DNA of 64,000 bases, taken from the NCBI GenBank assembly GCA_020637805.1, contig JACKJU010000014.1:1-64000 (forward strand). The letters are read 5' to 3'. Source of the DNA: Nitratireductor sp. (GTDB taxonomy: Bacteria > Pseudomonadota > Alphaproteobacteria > Rhizobiales > Rhizobiaceae). The notes under the pieces were generated by a model. That model had not been told where the DNA came from. It ran no database searches and saw only the letters and a program-made list of their open reading frames with translations. Both the position numbers and the translations under genes were made by a program. This document shows positions 54,353-63,176 of this stretch, one piece after another (within the stretch, counting starts at the first letter, position 1; every line of letters begins with the position of its first letter).

Positions 54353-55399
54353 TTATTCTTCGTCGAACAGTCCGATTTGCGCCGCGGCCAGGTTCTTCGG
54401 CACCTCCATTCCGAGGTGCTTCCAGGCATTAGCGGTCAGGATGCGGCCGCGAGGCGTTCGCTGGATGAAACCCTGCTGGATGAGATAGGGTTCGATGATG
54501 TCCTCGATCGCATCTCGCGGTTCAGAAAGTGCTGCGGCGATGGTTTCTATCCCCACGGGTCCTCCGCCGAAATTCCCCGCGATCTGGGTGAGATAGCGCA
54601 TGTCGAGTTGATCGAGGCCCATCGAATCGACCTCCAGCCGGGTTAGCGCCTCGTCGGCAACTTTCGCATCCACCACATCCGCCCGTGCAACATTGGCGAA
54701 GTCGCGTACGCGCCGCAAAAGCCTGCCCGCGATCCGGGGCGTGCCGCGCGACCGGCGGGCGATCTCATGTGCCCCGTCCTCACTCATGGGCAAACCCATG
54801 ATCCGAGCGCCCCTGGTGACGATGAGCTGCAGTTCCGACACCTCGTAGAAGTTGAGGCGGACTGGAATGCCGAACCGGTCGCGCAGCGGCGTTGTCAGGA
54901 GGCCAAGACGTGTCGTCGCTGCAACGAGTGTGAACTTCGCCAGGTCGATCTTCACCGAACGCGCCGCGGGCCCCTCGCCGATAATGAGGTCGAGTTGATA
55001 GTCCTCCATCGCCGGATAGAGAATCTCTTCCACCGCCGGATTGAGCCGGTGGATTTCGTCGATGAAGAGAACATCGCGCTCTTCGAGATTGGTCAGGAGA
55101 GCCGCCAGATCGCCTGCCTTGGCGATCACCGGGCCGGAAGTCGAACGGAAATTGACTCCCAGTTCCTTGGCCATGATTTGTGCAAGCGTGGTCTTGCCCA
55201 GCCCCGGCGGGCCAACAAACAGCACATGGTCCAGCGCCTCGCCACGCTGTTTGGCTGCTTCGATGAAAACCTTGAGATTTTCGCGTGCCTGCTTCTGGCC
55301 GGTGAAATCGTCCAGCCGCTCCGGACGCAGCGACACGTCCAGATCGGCAGCACTGTCCTCGCCGTGCTTCTCGCTTGATATGATGCGGGAATCGTTCAT
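54353..55399 (-). CDS. ruvB: Holliday-junction branch-migration helicase RuvB
   Basis: The protein has 348 residues: Walker A GPPGLGKTTLAQ, Walker B 'LFIDEIHRLNPAVEE' and sensor 'VAATTRLGLLTTPLRDRFG', with the C-terminal winged helix ('TPRGRILTANAWKHLGM'). It forms hexamers that drive branch migration with RuvA. The operon order is ruvC-DUF3445-ruvA-ruvB. A likely LexA box lies upstream of ruvC. Confidence 0.97.
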   Translation of the reverse strand: MNDSRIISSEKHGEDSAADLDVSLRPERLDDFTGQKQARENLKVFIEAAKQRGEALDHVLFVGPPGLGKTTLAQIMAKELGVNFRSTSGPVIAKAGDLAALLTNLEERDVLFIDEIHRLNPAVEEILYPAMEDYQLDLIIGEGPAARSVKIDLAKFTLVAATTRLGLLTTPLRDRFGIPVRLNFYEVSELQLIVTRGARIMGLPMSEDGAHEIARRSRGTPRIAGRLLRRVRDFANVARADVVDAKVADEALTRLEVDSMGLDQLDMRYLTQIAGNFGGGPVGIETIAAALSEPRDAIEDIIEPYLIQQGFIQRTPRGRILTANAWKHLGMEVPKNLAAAQIGLFDEE

Positions 55400-55442
55400 T
55401 GCCTACCCATGCACGAGTTTGGCACCACTGCCAACATGCCGT

Positions 55443-56060
55443 TCACCCCGCCAGTTCCTTGAGCCCGAGCCGTATGAGCTTGGCGCTGTCTGCATCTTCT
55501 CCCGCATTCTTGAGTACCCGCGCAATCGCGCCAGACGCCTGTTGCTGCGAATACCCCAGATTGGTGAGTGCAGAAACCGCATCGGCGACATTGGAATTGG
55601 CAACGCCTGCGCCAATGTCCTGCTGCAATCCGATTTCTGCCGCGGCAGCACCGGAATAGGCAGGGGCCTTGTCCTTCAACTCGGAGACGATGCGGCCCGC
55701 AACCTTGGGTCCGACACCCGGTGCACGCGCCACCATCGACTTGTCCTGCAGCGCGATGGCAGAGGCGATATCGGAAGGCGACAGCGTTGACTGGATGGCA
55801 AGCGCCACCTTGGCGCCCACGCCCTGAACGCTCTGCAGCAGGCGAAACCAGTCGCGCTCCAGATCGTCGCGAAACCCGTAAAGGCGGATCATGTCCTCTC
55901 GTACCACGGTCTCGATTGAAAGCGTCAGTGGCTCGCCCGCACCGGGCAGCGCCTGCAACGTTCGCGATGAGCAATGCGCCACATATCCCACGCCATTCAC
56001 GTCGATGATGACATGGTCGTCGCCAACCGAATCGAGAATTCCCCTCAGCTTGCCGATCAT
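55443..56060 (-). CDS. ruvA: Holliday-junction DNA helicase subunit RuvA
   Basis: The protein has 205 residues: OB-fold N-domain 'MIGKLRGILDSVGDDHVIIDVNGVGYVAH' (in parts), tandem HhH with 'LQSVQGVGAKVALAIQ' and 'APGVGPKVAGRIVSELKDK', and a C-terminal UBA-like domain contacting RuvB. It overlaps the DUF3445 gene by four bases, a translational coupling. Confidence 0.97.
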   Translation of the reverse strand: MIGKLRGILDSVGDDHVIIDVNGVGYVAHCSSRTLQALPGAGEPLTLSIETVVREDMIRLYGFRDDLERDWFRLLQSVQGVGAKVALAIQSTLSPSDIASAIALQDKSMVARAPGVGPKVAGRIVSELKDKAPAYSGAAAAEIGLQQDIGAGVANSNVADAVSALTNLGYSQQQASGAIARVLKNAGEDADSAKLIRLGLKELAG

Positions 56061-56956
56061 GATGCCGGCACTCCTTCCGCAATGACACGCAGCCTTTCGA
56101 TGAGCCTGTCCCGGCCGGCCGTCAGGTTCTTATAGGCAAGTTGATCAGCATCCAGCATCTCAAGCGAGGTGATGAACCCCCGCGCCAGTTCCCTTCCCTC
56201 CTCCATCGTTTCGAGAAGTTTCAGCGGGTTCAGATGAATGCGAATGGTGAACAGGATGTCGCCGCTCAGCGGCAGCTTGCGCAGCGTCTGGTATTCCACC
56301 CGGATGAAACGCGGCTCGCTGGCATTGTCACCGTAGCCAGTGGGGGCATCCGGGTCGCCCTTCTTCCAGCCATGAAACAGGCGGTCATTGTCATAGACCG
56401 ACCAGTTCATCCGCCAGACCGGCATATCCGGTTTCAGGTTGTCGAACATCCGGGTGATGAGCTCCGCATTACGCGTGCCTTCGGCGAAACCCGGCACCGT
56501 TGCATGGATGGCCTGCAATGGTTTGCCGAATTTCTCGGCAAGCGACCACGAGGACGGAAAGGACAGGGATGCCGCGACGAGCCGCCAGCCGGATTCGTCG
56601 CGGTGCATGATGGCGAGATCCTCCTGCACCATGTGGCCGGCGGTCTTGATAGGCGGCAAGCCGGAATCGAGTGCGACGGCGCGCCCGTTCAAATGCATCG
56701 CATTGCCATCAAGTCGATAGATTTCGGGGAACCTCTCAGGAAGAAAGTCTACCAGGAGATCGAGCACCTCCTGCTGCGCCATCTCGCTTCCTGCTTCCGC
56801 ACCGAAGACCGTGCCCGGATGGGCTTCCTCAAGCCTCTTCTTCTCTTCCAGGTAGAAGTCGAGCCGCTCGTCCACCTCGATCCAGTTCGCCAGATCCAGC
56901 GGTTTAACGCCGATCCTGAAAAGCGGGTTGGAACCGTCAAAGGGAGTATGTTTCAT
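56057..56956 (-). CDS. Haem-dependent oxidative N-demethylase (DUF3445), inserted in the ruv operon
   Basis: The protein has 299 residues of the DUF3445 family: 'HMVQEDLAIMHRDESGWRLVAASLSFPSSWSLAEKFGKPLQAIHATVPGF' (in parts), 'DMPVWRMNWSV'. The family includes the haem-containing subunit of dimethylamine monooxygenase and related amine N-demethylases. It acts in the cytoplasm. It overlaps ruvA by four bases and lies between ruvC and ruvA. No partner reductase or ferredoxin gene is in the window, and the substrate is unknown. Confidence 0.8.
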   Translation of the reverse strand: MKHTPFDGSNPLFRIGVKPLDLANWIEVDERLDFYLEEKKRLEEAHPGTVFGAEAGSEMAQQEVLDLLVDFLPERFPEIYRLDGNAMHLNGRAVALDSGLPPIKTAGHMVQEDLAIMHRDESGWRLVAASLSFPSSWSLAEKFGKPLQAIHATVPGFAEGTRNAELITRMFDNLKPDMPVWRMNWSVYDNDRLFHGWKKGDPDAPTGYGDNASEPRFIRVEYQTLRKLPLSGDILFTIRIHLNPLKLLETMEEGRELARGFITSLEMLDADQLAYKNLTAGRDRLIERLRVIAEGVPAS

Positions 56957-57000
56957 CCGGTCCGCCCTGGAAGCCGCACATCAACTGTCAGTCCGAAATC

Positions 57001-57516
57001 TCAACCCGCACCGGCTATCCGCCGCTGCAGAGCTATCGCACCGCGATGATGCGCATGGCAGATCGCGATGGCAAGCGCATCCGCGGCGTCATCACTGTCG
57101 AATTTCGCCTTTGGTAGCAGCATCGACACCATCATCCGGATTTGCGCCTTGTCTCCATGACCAACGCCGATCACAGACTTCTTCACCGCATTGGGCGCAT
57201 ATTCCGCAACCTGCAATCCAGCACGGGCGGGAACCAGAAGCGCGATGCCCCGCGCCTGACCCAGCTTGAGCGTTGCAACGGCATCCTTGTTGACAAAAGT
57301 CTGCTCCACCGCTGCCTCATTCGGCATCATCGCGTGGATGATTTCGGACAACCCGTCATGCAACTGGCAGAGCCTGGAGGCGAGTTCCGTCCTGGCATCG
57401 GAGCGCAAAGTCCCGGCACCCACGAATTTAAGCGAAGTGCCGATTGTCTCGATCACACCCCACCCGGTTCTCTGAAGACCGGGGTCGATACCTATTATGC
57501 GAATCGCTTCCGCCAT
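57001..57516 (-). CDS. ruvC: Holliday-junction resolvase RuvC
   Basis: The protein has 171 residues. The catalytic acidic residues are in 'RIIGIDPGLQRTGWG' (Asp near 10), 'NEAAVEQTFVNKDAV' (Glu) and the final 'DSDDAADALAIAICHAH'. It cuts junctions branch-migrated by RuvAB. It heads the ruv operon; the 45-base stop-to-start gap to the DUF3445 gene is consistent with cotranscription. Confidence 0.97.
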   Translation of the reverse strand: MAEAIRIIGIDPGLQRTGWGVIETIGTSLKFVGAGTLRSDARTELASRLCQLHDGLSEIIHAMMPNEAAVEQTFVNKDAVATLKLGQARGIALLVPARAGLQVAEYAPNAVKKSVIGVGHGDKAQIRMMVSMLLPKAKFDSDDAADALAIAICHAHHRGAIALQRRIAGAG

Positions 57517-57557
57517 TTGTTCACCCTAGTGCGACTGTTCGGACCCTGCCAGTAAAA

Positions 57558-57593
57558 TGTGAACAAAACAGAAACAAACTAACATTGTTCACA
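57558..57593. promoter_or_regulatory. Nine-base inverted repeat containing a near-LexA box between ruvC and the TauE gene
   Basis: TGTGAACAA (57558-57566) and TTGTTCACA (57585-57593) are exact inverted complements. Within this dyad GAAC-N7-AAAC (57561-57575) is one base from the alphaproteobacterial SOS box GAAC-N7-GAAC. It lies 42 bases upstream of ruvC, whose operon is SOS-controlled in many alphaproteobacteria. Confidence 0.5.
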
Positions 57594-57629
57594 GCTGGCG
57601 ACAATCGGCAGGCGCTGGTGTATGCGCTT

Positions 57630-58400
57630 ATGATGAGCGCAGACAAAATCATTCAATTGACTTCCACCCCAGGATTTTGGGCAATTCTCGCAACAGCGCT
57701 GATTGCGGGTATCGTCCGCGGTTTCTCCGGATTTGGAACCGGCATGATCTTCGTGCCCGCCGCCTCGGCAATCTATTCCCCAAAAACTGCGGTGGTGGCG
57801 CTGTGGATCCTCGATTCCCTGCCTACCCTTGTGATCGTCCCAAAAGCCCTGCCGCATGTGGATTGGCGTTCAGTCATTCCGGCAGTTATCGGCTATGCGT
57901 TGCTCGTGCGCTACGGAGTTGCGATGCTGGCCGGTTTCGATCCTCTGACCATGCGCTGGCTGATCTCGCTGGTGGTCTTCGGCTTCGTCCTGCTGCTATG
58001 GAGTGGATGGCGCTACCATGGCGCACGGCCTGCTTGGTTGTCTGCCGGCGTTGGCGGCATCGCCGGTCTGTTCAGCGGAGCGGCTGGTCTGCCGGGTCCA
58101 CCGGTGATCGCCTACTGGATGGCAAGCAATGCAGCGGCCCGGACCATCCGCGCAAACCTGATCGCCTTCTTCATGCTGGGCGAGATCCTCTCCGGCATTG
58201 CTCTCTACTTGGCTGACCTATTCGCAATCGATGCTCTGGCAATCGGGGCTGCCGCCATTCCGGCCTATGTTGGCGGACTAATGGCCGGACAGTCCCTCTT
58301 CGGGCGAGCCAGCGACGAAATCTACAGGCGCGTCGCCTTTCTTGTCATTCTGGCGAGCGCGACACTCGGACTTCCCTTACTCGACGGCCTCCTGAAATGA
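57630..58400 (+). CDS. TauE/SafE-family membrane permease
   Basis: The protein has 256 residues from the double Met at 57630/57633, with about seven membrane segments. The TauE signature 'ALIAGIVRGFSGFGTGMIF' opens it and 'SAGVGGIAGLFSGAAGLPGPPVIAYWM' repeats it. Such proteins export sulfite, sulfoacetate or similar anions. Divergent from ruvC; a T-run hairpin of yebC faces its end. Confidence 0.85.
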   Translation: MMSADKIIQLTSTPGFWAILATALIAGIVRGFSGFGTGMIFVPAASAIYSPKTAVVALWILDSLPTLVIVPKALPHVDWRSVIPAVIGYALLVRYGVAMLAGFDPLTMRWLISLVVFGFVLLLWSGWRYHGARPAWLSAGVGGIAGLFSGAAGLPGPPVIAYWMASNAAARTIRANLIAFFMLGEILSGIALYLADLFAIDALAIGAAAIPAYVGGLMAGQSLFGRASDEIYRRVAFLVILASATLGLPLLDGLLK

Positions 58401-58424
58401 AAAAGCCCGGCATCGGGCCGGGCT
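58401..58424 (-). terminator. Intrinsic terminator of yebC
   Basis: On the minus strand AGCCCGGC pairs with GCCGGGCT across CCGAT and continues in TTTTTC, about 28 bases past the stop. It also lies immediately after the TauE stop. Confidence 0.85.
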
Positions 58425-58451
58425 CGGTTGGTTCAAGAAAGGGGCAGCCGG

Positions 58452-59219
58452 TCACGCCGAAAGCCGTTCCATTACTTCCTCTTCGATATCCTCGTTGGAG
58501 TAGACATTCTGCACGTCGTCATCGGCATCGAGTGCATCCAGCAGCTTCATCAGCGTGGTAGCCTTGTCTTCATCGACCGGCGTGAGATTCTGAGGTTTCC
58601 AGACGATATTGACCGATTCCGGCTCGCCAAGCGCTTCCTCAAGCGCCTTGGAAACCGAACCGACATCCTCGAATGCACAGGTAATCGTGTGGCCAGCCGG
58701 CTCCTCGCCTTCGAGATCGCTTTCCACGTCCTCGGCACCTGCCTCGATCGCCGCTTCCATCACCTTGTCCGCGTCGCCTGCCTCGGGCTTGTAAACAATC
58801 TCGCCCACCCGGTCGAACATGAAGGAAACCGAGCCGGTTTCGCCAAGCGCACCGCCATACTTGGTGAAGGCAGCACGAACGTTGGCAGCAGTACGGTTGA
58901 GATTGTCGGTAAGGCATTCGACGATCACGGCAATCCCACCTGGGCCATAGCCCTCGTAGCGCATTTCCTTGTAGTCCTCGCCGTCGCCGCCTGAACCCTT
59001 GGTGATCGCGCGCTGGATGTTGTCCTTCGGCATGGACTGGCCCTTGGCGTTGGCAATCGCCAGGCGCAGGCGCGGGTTCATGTCTGGATCGGTGGTTCCA
59101 CCCCCCATTTTCACCGCTACGGTGATCTCCTTGGAAAGACGGGAAAACAGCTTCGAACGGGCTGCATCGGCGCGGCCCTTCTTGTGCATGATGTTCTTGA
59201 ACTTTGAATGGCCTGCCAC
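58452..59219 (-). CDS. yebC: YebC/PmpR-family translational/transcriptional regulator
   Basis: The protein has 255 residues from a GTG at 59219, with GAGG upstream; reading to the Met at 59264 would add a non-family extension. 'AGHSKFKNIMHKKGRADAARS' and 'ITKGSGGDGEDYKEMRYEGYGPGG' are the family hallmarks. YebC-type proteins bind DNA in some species, and a ribosome-assisting role at proline stretches has been described. Located upstream of ruvC in the standard order. Confidence 0.95.
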   Translation of the reverse strand: MAGHSKFKNIMHKKGRADAARSKLFSRLSKEITVAVKMGGGTTDPDMNPRLRLAIANAKGQSMPKDNIQRAITKGSGGDGEDYKEMRYEGYGPGGIAVIVECLTDNLNRTAANVRAAFTKYGGALGETGSVSFMFDRVGEIVYKPEAGDADKVMEAAIEAGAEDVESDLEGEEPAGHTITCAFEDVGSVSKALEEALGEPESVNIVWKPQNLTPVDEDKATTLMKLLDALDADDDVQNVYSNEDIEEEVMERLSA

Positions 59220-59523
59220 GGCACACCTCTTTCTGGTTTTTTTGGTTCCGCATGCTGTCTGCACCGGCAGCGCGGAAAATCTTTACAATTCCGGGCCTTT
59301 GCCGTTTCATCTGACCGAAAACGCCAATGGGCGTTTCGTACATGACGACATCGGAAAGGTTCGGGACGCAACAGCTGATCTGGTTACACCGCAAGCCATT
59401 CCGTTTCATTGCGGGGTGAAACAGTCCGGCTGAAAACTCGCGTGCTTATAAACAATGCTTGCGGGTTCCGTCCACCCCCACCCGATGTCATCGATTCTTG
59501 CATGCGAGGAAGACGAAATTGCC
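59220..59523. other. yebC - GFA divergent region
   Basis: These 304 bases contain a short hairpin (GTTTCA/TGAAAC at about 59402-59421) and no credible gene. Promoters for yebC and the GFA gene are expected here. Confidence 0.35.
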
Positions 59524-60018
59524 ATGAAGGGCGAGAAAGAACCACTGCCCGAACTGCCCTGGACCGGCGGCTGCCAGTGCGGGCAGGTACGCTACACTCT
59601 GAAGGAAATGCCCCTGACCCTCTACGCCTGCCACTGTACGGAGTGCCAGAAACAGTCTTCCTCCGCATTCGGGCTCTCCTGCCGTGTTCGCAAGGCAGCG
59701 GTGGAGGTTACGGGGGAAACGGCAAGCTGGCAGCGCCCGGCACAATCGGGCGGGACACTTCTTGCCATTTTCTGCCCACGATGCGGTTCACGCCTCTTCC
59801 ACGAACGCGCCGGATACTCCGGGGACCCTGACGGCGCAACCATGAACATCAAGGGAGGCTCGCTCGACATTGCCCGCTTCCTTGAGCCTGTCGGCCATAT
59901 CTGGGTCAAGTCGAAGAACGCTGGAACTGTTATCCCTAAAGAAGCGATCATTCACGAGGGACAGCCGGAGGATTACAGCGACATGGTCGCCGAATGGCAA
60001 CGGCGGCACGGCACATGA
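59524..60018 (+). CDS. GFA-family (glutathione-dependent formaldehyde-activating-like) zinc protein
   Basis: The protein has 164 residues. The zinc-binding Cys sets of the family are visible: 'GGCQCGQVRY', 'ACHCTECQK' and 'FCPRCGSRL'. Original family members were proposed to react formaldehyde with glutathione; most, like this, are uncharacterised. The ATG at 59524 was chosen by family length, an earlier Met at 59485 being possible. It overlaps the next gene by four bases (ATGA). Confidence 0.8.
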   Translation: MKGEKEPLPELPWTGGCQCGQVRYTLKEMPLTLYACHCTECQKQSSSAFGLSCRVRKAAVEVTGETASWQRPAQSGGTLLAIFCPRCGSRLFHERAGYSGDPDGATMNIKGGSLDIARFLEPVGHIWVKSKNAGTVIPKEAIIHEGQPEDYSDMVAEWQRRHGT

Positions 60019-61553
60019 GCACAGGTGAAACGCCCTCACATGGTCTTCCGCCGGTCTGGCTTCTGATCTCGCTGCAAGCCGTCGTCTCCGCCGCTTCGCT
60101 TGTGGTCGAGATCGTAGCGGGCCGCATGCTTGCTCCCTATCTCGGAATGTCGATCTACACCTGGACTTCGGTTATCGCCGTTGTGCTGGCTGGCTTCTCC
60201 GCCGGTCACTGGGCCGGCGGAATCATTGCCGGACAAGACCCTGCCAGGTCACTGAGGCTGAACGGCTGGGCAATGGCGGGCGCGGCGCTCTTCACGGCAT
60301 CGGCGCTGTTCATCCTGCGCTGGGCAGCGGCACTGATCCTGCCACGGACCGAAAATCCGCTCATGGCAATCATCCTGATCACGTCGCTTGTCTTTTTCAT
60401 TCCCTCCTTCATGGCCGGTATCCCGGCACCCGTCCTTGCAAGAATTGCAGTACTCAAGGACGAGCGTGGCGCGGGCCGGGCTCTGGGTGGCATATTTGCC
60501 GCCGGAGCTTTCGGCGCAATTGCCGGAACCCTTGCCGCTGGCTTCGTTTTCATCTCCTGGCTAGGCACCACCGGAACGCTCGCAGCCGTTACCATCGCTT
60601 ACCTTGCATGCGCCGCAGCTTCCTTTCTTTCTTCCGGCAGGATCGAAACCCGGATTCTCCCGGTCATCCTGATGGCATTGCTGGTACCCGCTGCTACTGC
60701 GCTCGCTGCCGTCCGCGCTCCTGTCGTCTGCGAGTTCGAAAGCCGGTACTTTTGCATCCGCACGGTCGATGTGAGCGCCGAACGCGGGGCCGCCGCAAAA
60801 CTCATGGTGCTCGACCATCTGGCGCATGGGATTTCGTATCGCGACACGCCGCAACGCATGGGAACGCCCCATGCGGCCCTTCTCGAACTTCTGGCAAGAC
60901 AACGCATGGATGGCCGGGATTTCTCGGCCTTCTTCATTGGAGGCGGTTCCTATTCCATCCCCCGGGCATGGGAAGAAATCGAGGCGGTCTCGTCCATGAC
61001 GGTAGCCGAGATTGATCCCGCGGTTACCACGATTGCCCGTAACCAATTCTGGTTCAAACCGGTGAAGACATCCGTCCTGGACGGCGATGCACGTCTTGCG
61101 TTGCGCAGCGACGAAACGCGCTATGACGTCATCATAGGCGATGCCTTTACTGACATCGCCGTTCCTCAGCATCTGGTGACACGCGAATTTTTCGCGCTGG
61201 TTCGCAGCCGCCTGAAAGATGACGGCATCTACCTGATGAACATCGTCGATCACGCGGGACGCCTGGCTGCGCTGTCAGCGGTTGTTCGCACGCTTCAGGA
61301 AACTTTTCCCGTCGTCGAGGTCTGGACCGAGCGCGAAAACACGGGAGACCGGATCGTCTTCATCGTTCTGGCCGGGCAAACGGCAAGCAACGTCACCACC
61401 GTAAGCGAAGCCAACTTCGGTTTCGGCAATCCGCCTCGCAGTTTCTCGCGCATCAAGGCTGAATCTGTTTCATCCCTGATCGCAAAACTCGATCCGCCGC
61501 TGCTGACCGACGACTACGCGCCGATTGACCGCTTGATGGGGCCGCTGGATTGA
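60015..61553 (+). CDS. Membrane spermidine-synthase-like protein
   Basis: The protein has 512 residues: about seven N-terminal membrane helices ('WTSVIAVVLAGFSAGHWAGGIIA' among them) followed by a SpeE-type Rossmann methyltransferase fold with 'FFIGGGSYSIPRA' (nucleoside binding), 'VAEIDPAVTTIA' and 'DVIIGDAFTD'. Many such fused proteins exist; whether they make spermidine is uncertain because the active-site residues vary. Its start overlaps the GFA stop by four bases, so it is translated with it. The link between the two is unknown. Confidence 0.75.
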   Translation: MSTGETPSHGLPPVWLLISLQAVVSAASLVVEIVAGRMLAPYLGMSIYTWTSVIAVVLAGFSAGHWAGGIIAGQDPARSLRLNGWAMAGAALFTASALFILRWAAALILPRTENPLMAIILITSLVFFIPSFMAGIPAPVLARIAVLKDERGAGRALGGIFAAGAFGAIAGTLAAGFVFISWLGTTGTLAAVTIAYLACAAASFLSSGRIETRILPVILMALLVPAATALAAVRAPVVCEFESRYFCIRTVDVSAERGAAAKLMVLDHLAHGISYRDTPQRMGTPHAALLELLARQRMDGRDFSAFFIGGGSYSIPRAWEEIEAVSSMTVAEIDPAVTTIARNQFWFKPVKTSVLDGDARLALRSDETRYDVIIGDAFTDIAVPQHLVTREFFALVRSRLKDDGIYLMNIVDHAGRLAALSAVVRTLQETFPVVEVWTERENTGDRIVFIVLAGQTASNVTTVSEANFGFGNPPRSFSRIKAESVSSLIAKLDPPLLTDDYAPIDRLMGPLD

Positions 61554-61662
61554 TGCCTGCCAGCAGGTGCCCATCCACCGAACTTCTTTACAACGCATCG
61601 CCCCGGCCTATCATCCTGTCGATAAAGGAGACCCTTCTTCTTGATCGAATGGGAGTGGATTC

Positions 61663-62226
61663 ATGCAACGCATCGGTCTGATCAACCTGCCGGAAGCTAT
61701 TGTGCGGATCGCGGTAGCCGCAATCCTGCTCGGCCTCGCCTGTTCATCGGCGCAAGCTCTGGGTACCGAGGACGCTCTCATGAAAAGGCTTTCGGAAGCA
61801 CCCACGCAGGAAGACGGACGCAGCGCAGAAGATGCCGTTTGGCGGTACTGGCTGGACGAAGCTCCCACGGTCGAAGTGCGCGGCCATATCGACGAGGGCA
61901 TGCGCAAACGCGATGGTTACGACTTTGCCGGTGCCGAAGCCGAATTTGACAAGGTTGTGGAACTCGCACCGGAATATGCGGAAGGATACAACCAGCGCGC
62001 TTTCGCCCGTTTCCTGCGCGACAACGCGGAAGGAGCGCTCGCCGACCTTGAGCGTACGCTCGAACTGAAACCGAGGCACTTCGGAGCGCTTTCCGGCATG
62101 TATCACGTCCTGTTCCGCATGGGCCGGACCGAGGCCGCGACTGCCAATCTGGAGAAGGCCGTGGCACTTCATCCATGGTTGAAGGAGCGCAGCCTGCTGC
62201 CTCGCTCCCTGGGCAAGCCTCTATAG
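61663..62226 (+). CDS. Exported TPR-repeat protein
   Basis: The protein has 187 residues: signal peptide ('AVAAILLGLACSSAQA'), then about three TPR units ('GYDFAGAEAEFDKVVELAPEYAEGYNQ', 'FLRDNAEGALADLERTLELKP', 'RMGRTEAATANLEKAVALHP'). It probably acts as a periplasmic protein-interaction scaffold. It is convergent with the VHL-domain gene. Partner unknown. Confidence 0.8.
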   Translation: MQRIGLINLPEAIVRIAVAAILLGLACSSAQALGTEDALMKRLSEAPTQEDGRSAEDAVWRYWLDEAPTVEVRGHIDEGMRKRDGYDFAGAEAEFDKVVELAPEYAEGYNQRAFARFLRDNAEGALADLERTLELKPRHFGALSGMYHVLFRMGRTEAATANLEKAVALHPWLKERSLLPRSLGKPL

Positions 62227-62254
62227 GTAGCTGTTAACCCGCAGGGACAACGCC

Positions 62255-63175
62255 CTACTCTGGTCCGAAATTTCGGCCTGGCGCGGTGATATTGAACTGC
62301 GACACACCCAGTTGCGGCATGAACATCTCGATACAATTGCCCGGCCCATCGGTGAACATCCATGGATGTGTAAGGAAGGTCTGCACGGAGAAACTCTCAC
62401 CCTGGTTGAGGCTGGCATACTCCTTTGGCATACCATCGAAACCAATCCACATCACCGCCCTGTAGCCGTCCGACTGGTTGACGAAAGTCAGGTTGACCGG
62501 CGTGTCGGAATTCTGTGACCGCACGCCAGCATATTGGTCGCAGGTCGCCCACCTCGGATCGTCCACGCTGCCTCCAGCCGGTTGCACGGGCGGCTGGGGA
62601 ACCGGAGCCTGCCCCCCACCGGCATTCATTCCAGCGTTCGCGTCGGCATTTGGATTGAAATTGCCGTGATAGGCGCGGCAGTCTGCCAGCAGCGCCGACA
62701 GCGCGGCGCGGCTACCGGTCAGGGGTATCTTCTGCGCCTGTCCCCTTACCCGATAGGTAAGGAAGTTCATCCGCATCAGGACATTCCAGATCGGGTCAAC
62801 CATGTCGGGATTGATCCTTACACCTGAAAAGTCCTCCTCCGATTGGGGAGCCTTTACCGTACCCTCGAAGAAGATCGGCCCGGCATCGCTCATGAATTCT
62901 ATGCCGATCGGCGTTCCTTCCCCTGCGCCGCCCGTATCGGCTGGAAACACCAGTTCCGGCAGTCCGGCGGTCGAACCGGCAAAGCAGGACGCATAGCCCA
63001 TCGTCCAGTCGGTTTCGGGCACGCCGAGAACCGCCTGTGAAGTCATCCTGCCCTTGTTCGAGGGATCGGTGAACTGGCTGTAGCGCCAGGCCATGTCGTC
63101 AGGATAGTTTTCAGCCACCGCTGTACCAGCCATGACGAAAACTGTGACAAGACCGATAAAGAAACGGATTGTCAT
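62255..63175 (-). CDS. Exported protein with C-terminal VHL-beta-like domain
   Basis: The protein has 306 residues: signal peptide to AVA (~21), then 'YPDDMAWRYSQFTDPSNKGRM', a Cys-containing middle, a Gly/Pro-rich linker and a C-terminal domain from about 223 with 'LTFVNQSDGYRAVMWIGFDG', '..YASLNQGESFSVQTFLTHPWMFTDG'. This is the pattern of the beta domain of von Hippel-Lindau proteins, a beta-sandwich that in eukaryotes binds hydroxyproline. Bacterial copies have been seen in databases but lack known roles. Its ATG follows the stop of the upstream gene by one base (TGACATG). Export via Sec is inferred. Confidence 0.65.
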   Translation of the reverse strand: MTIRFFIGLVTVFVMAGTAVAENYPDDMAWRYSQFTDPSNKGRMTSQAVLGVPETDWTMGYASCFAGSTAGLPELVFPADTGGAGEGTPIGIEFMSDAGPIFFEGTVKAPQSEEDFSGVRINPDMVDPIWNVLMRMNFLTYRVRGQAQKIPLTGSRAALSALLADCRAYHGNFNPNADANAGMNAGGGQAPVPQPPVQPAGGSVDDPRWATCDQYAGVRSQNSDTPVNLTFVNQSDGYRAVMWIGFDGMPKEYASLNQGESFSVQTFLTHPWMFTDGPGNCIEMFMPQLGVSQFNITAPGRNFGPE

Positions 63176-63176
63176 G

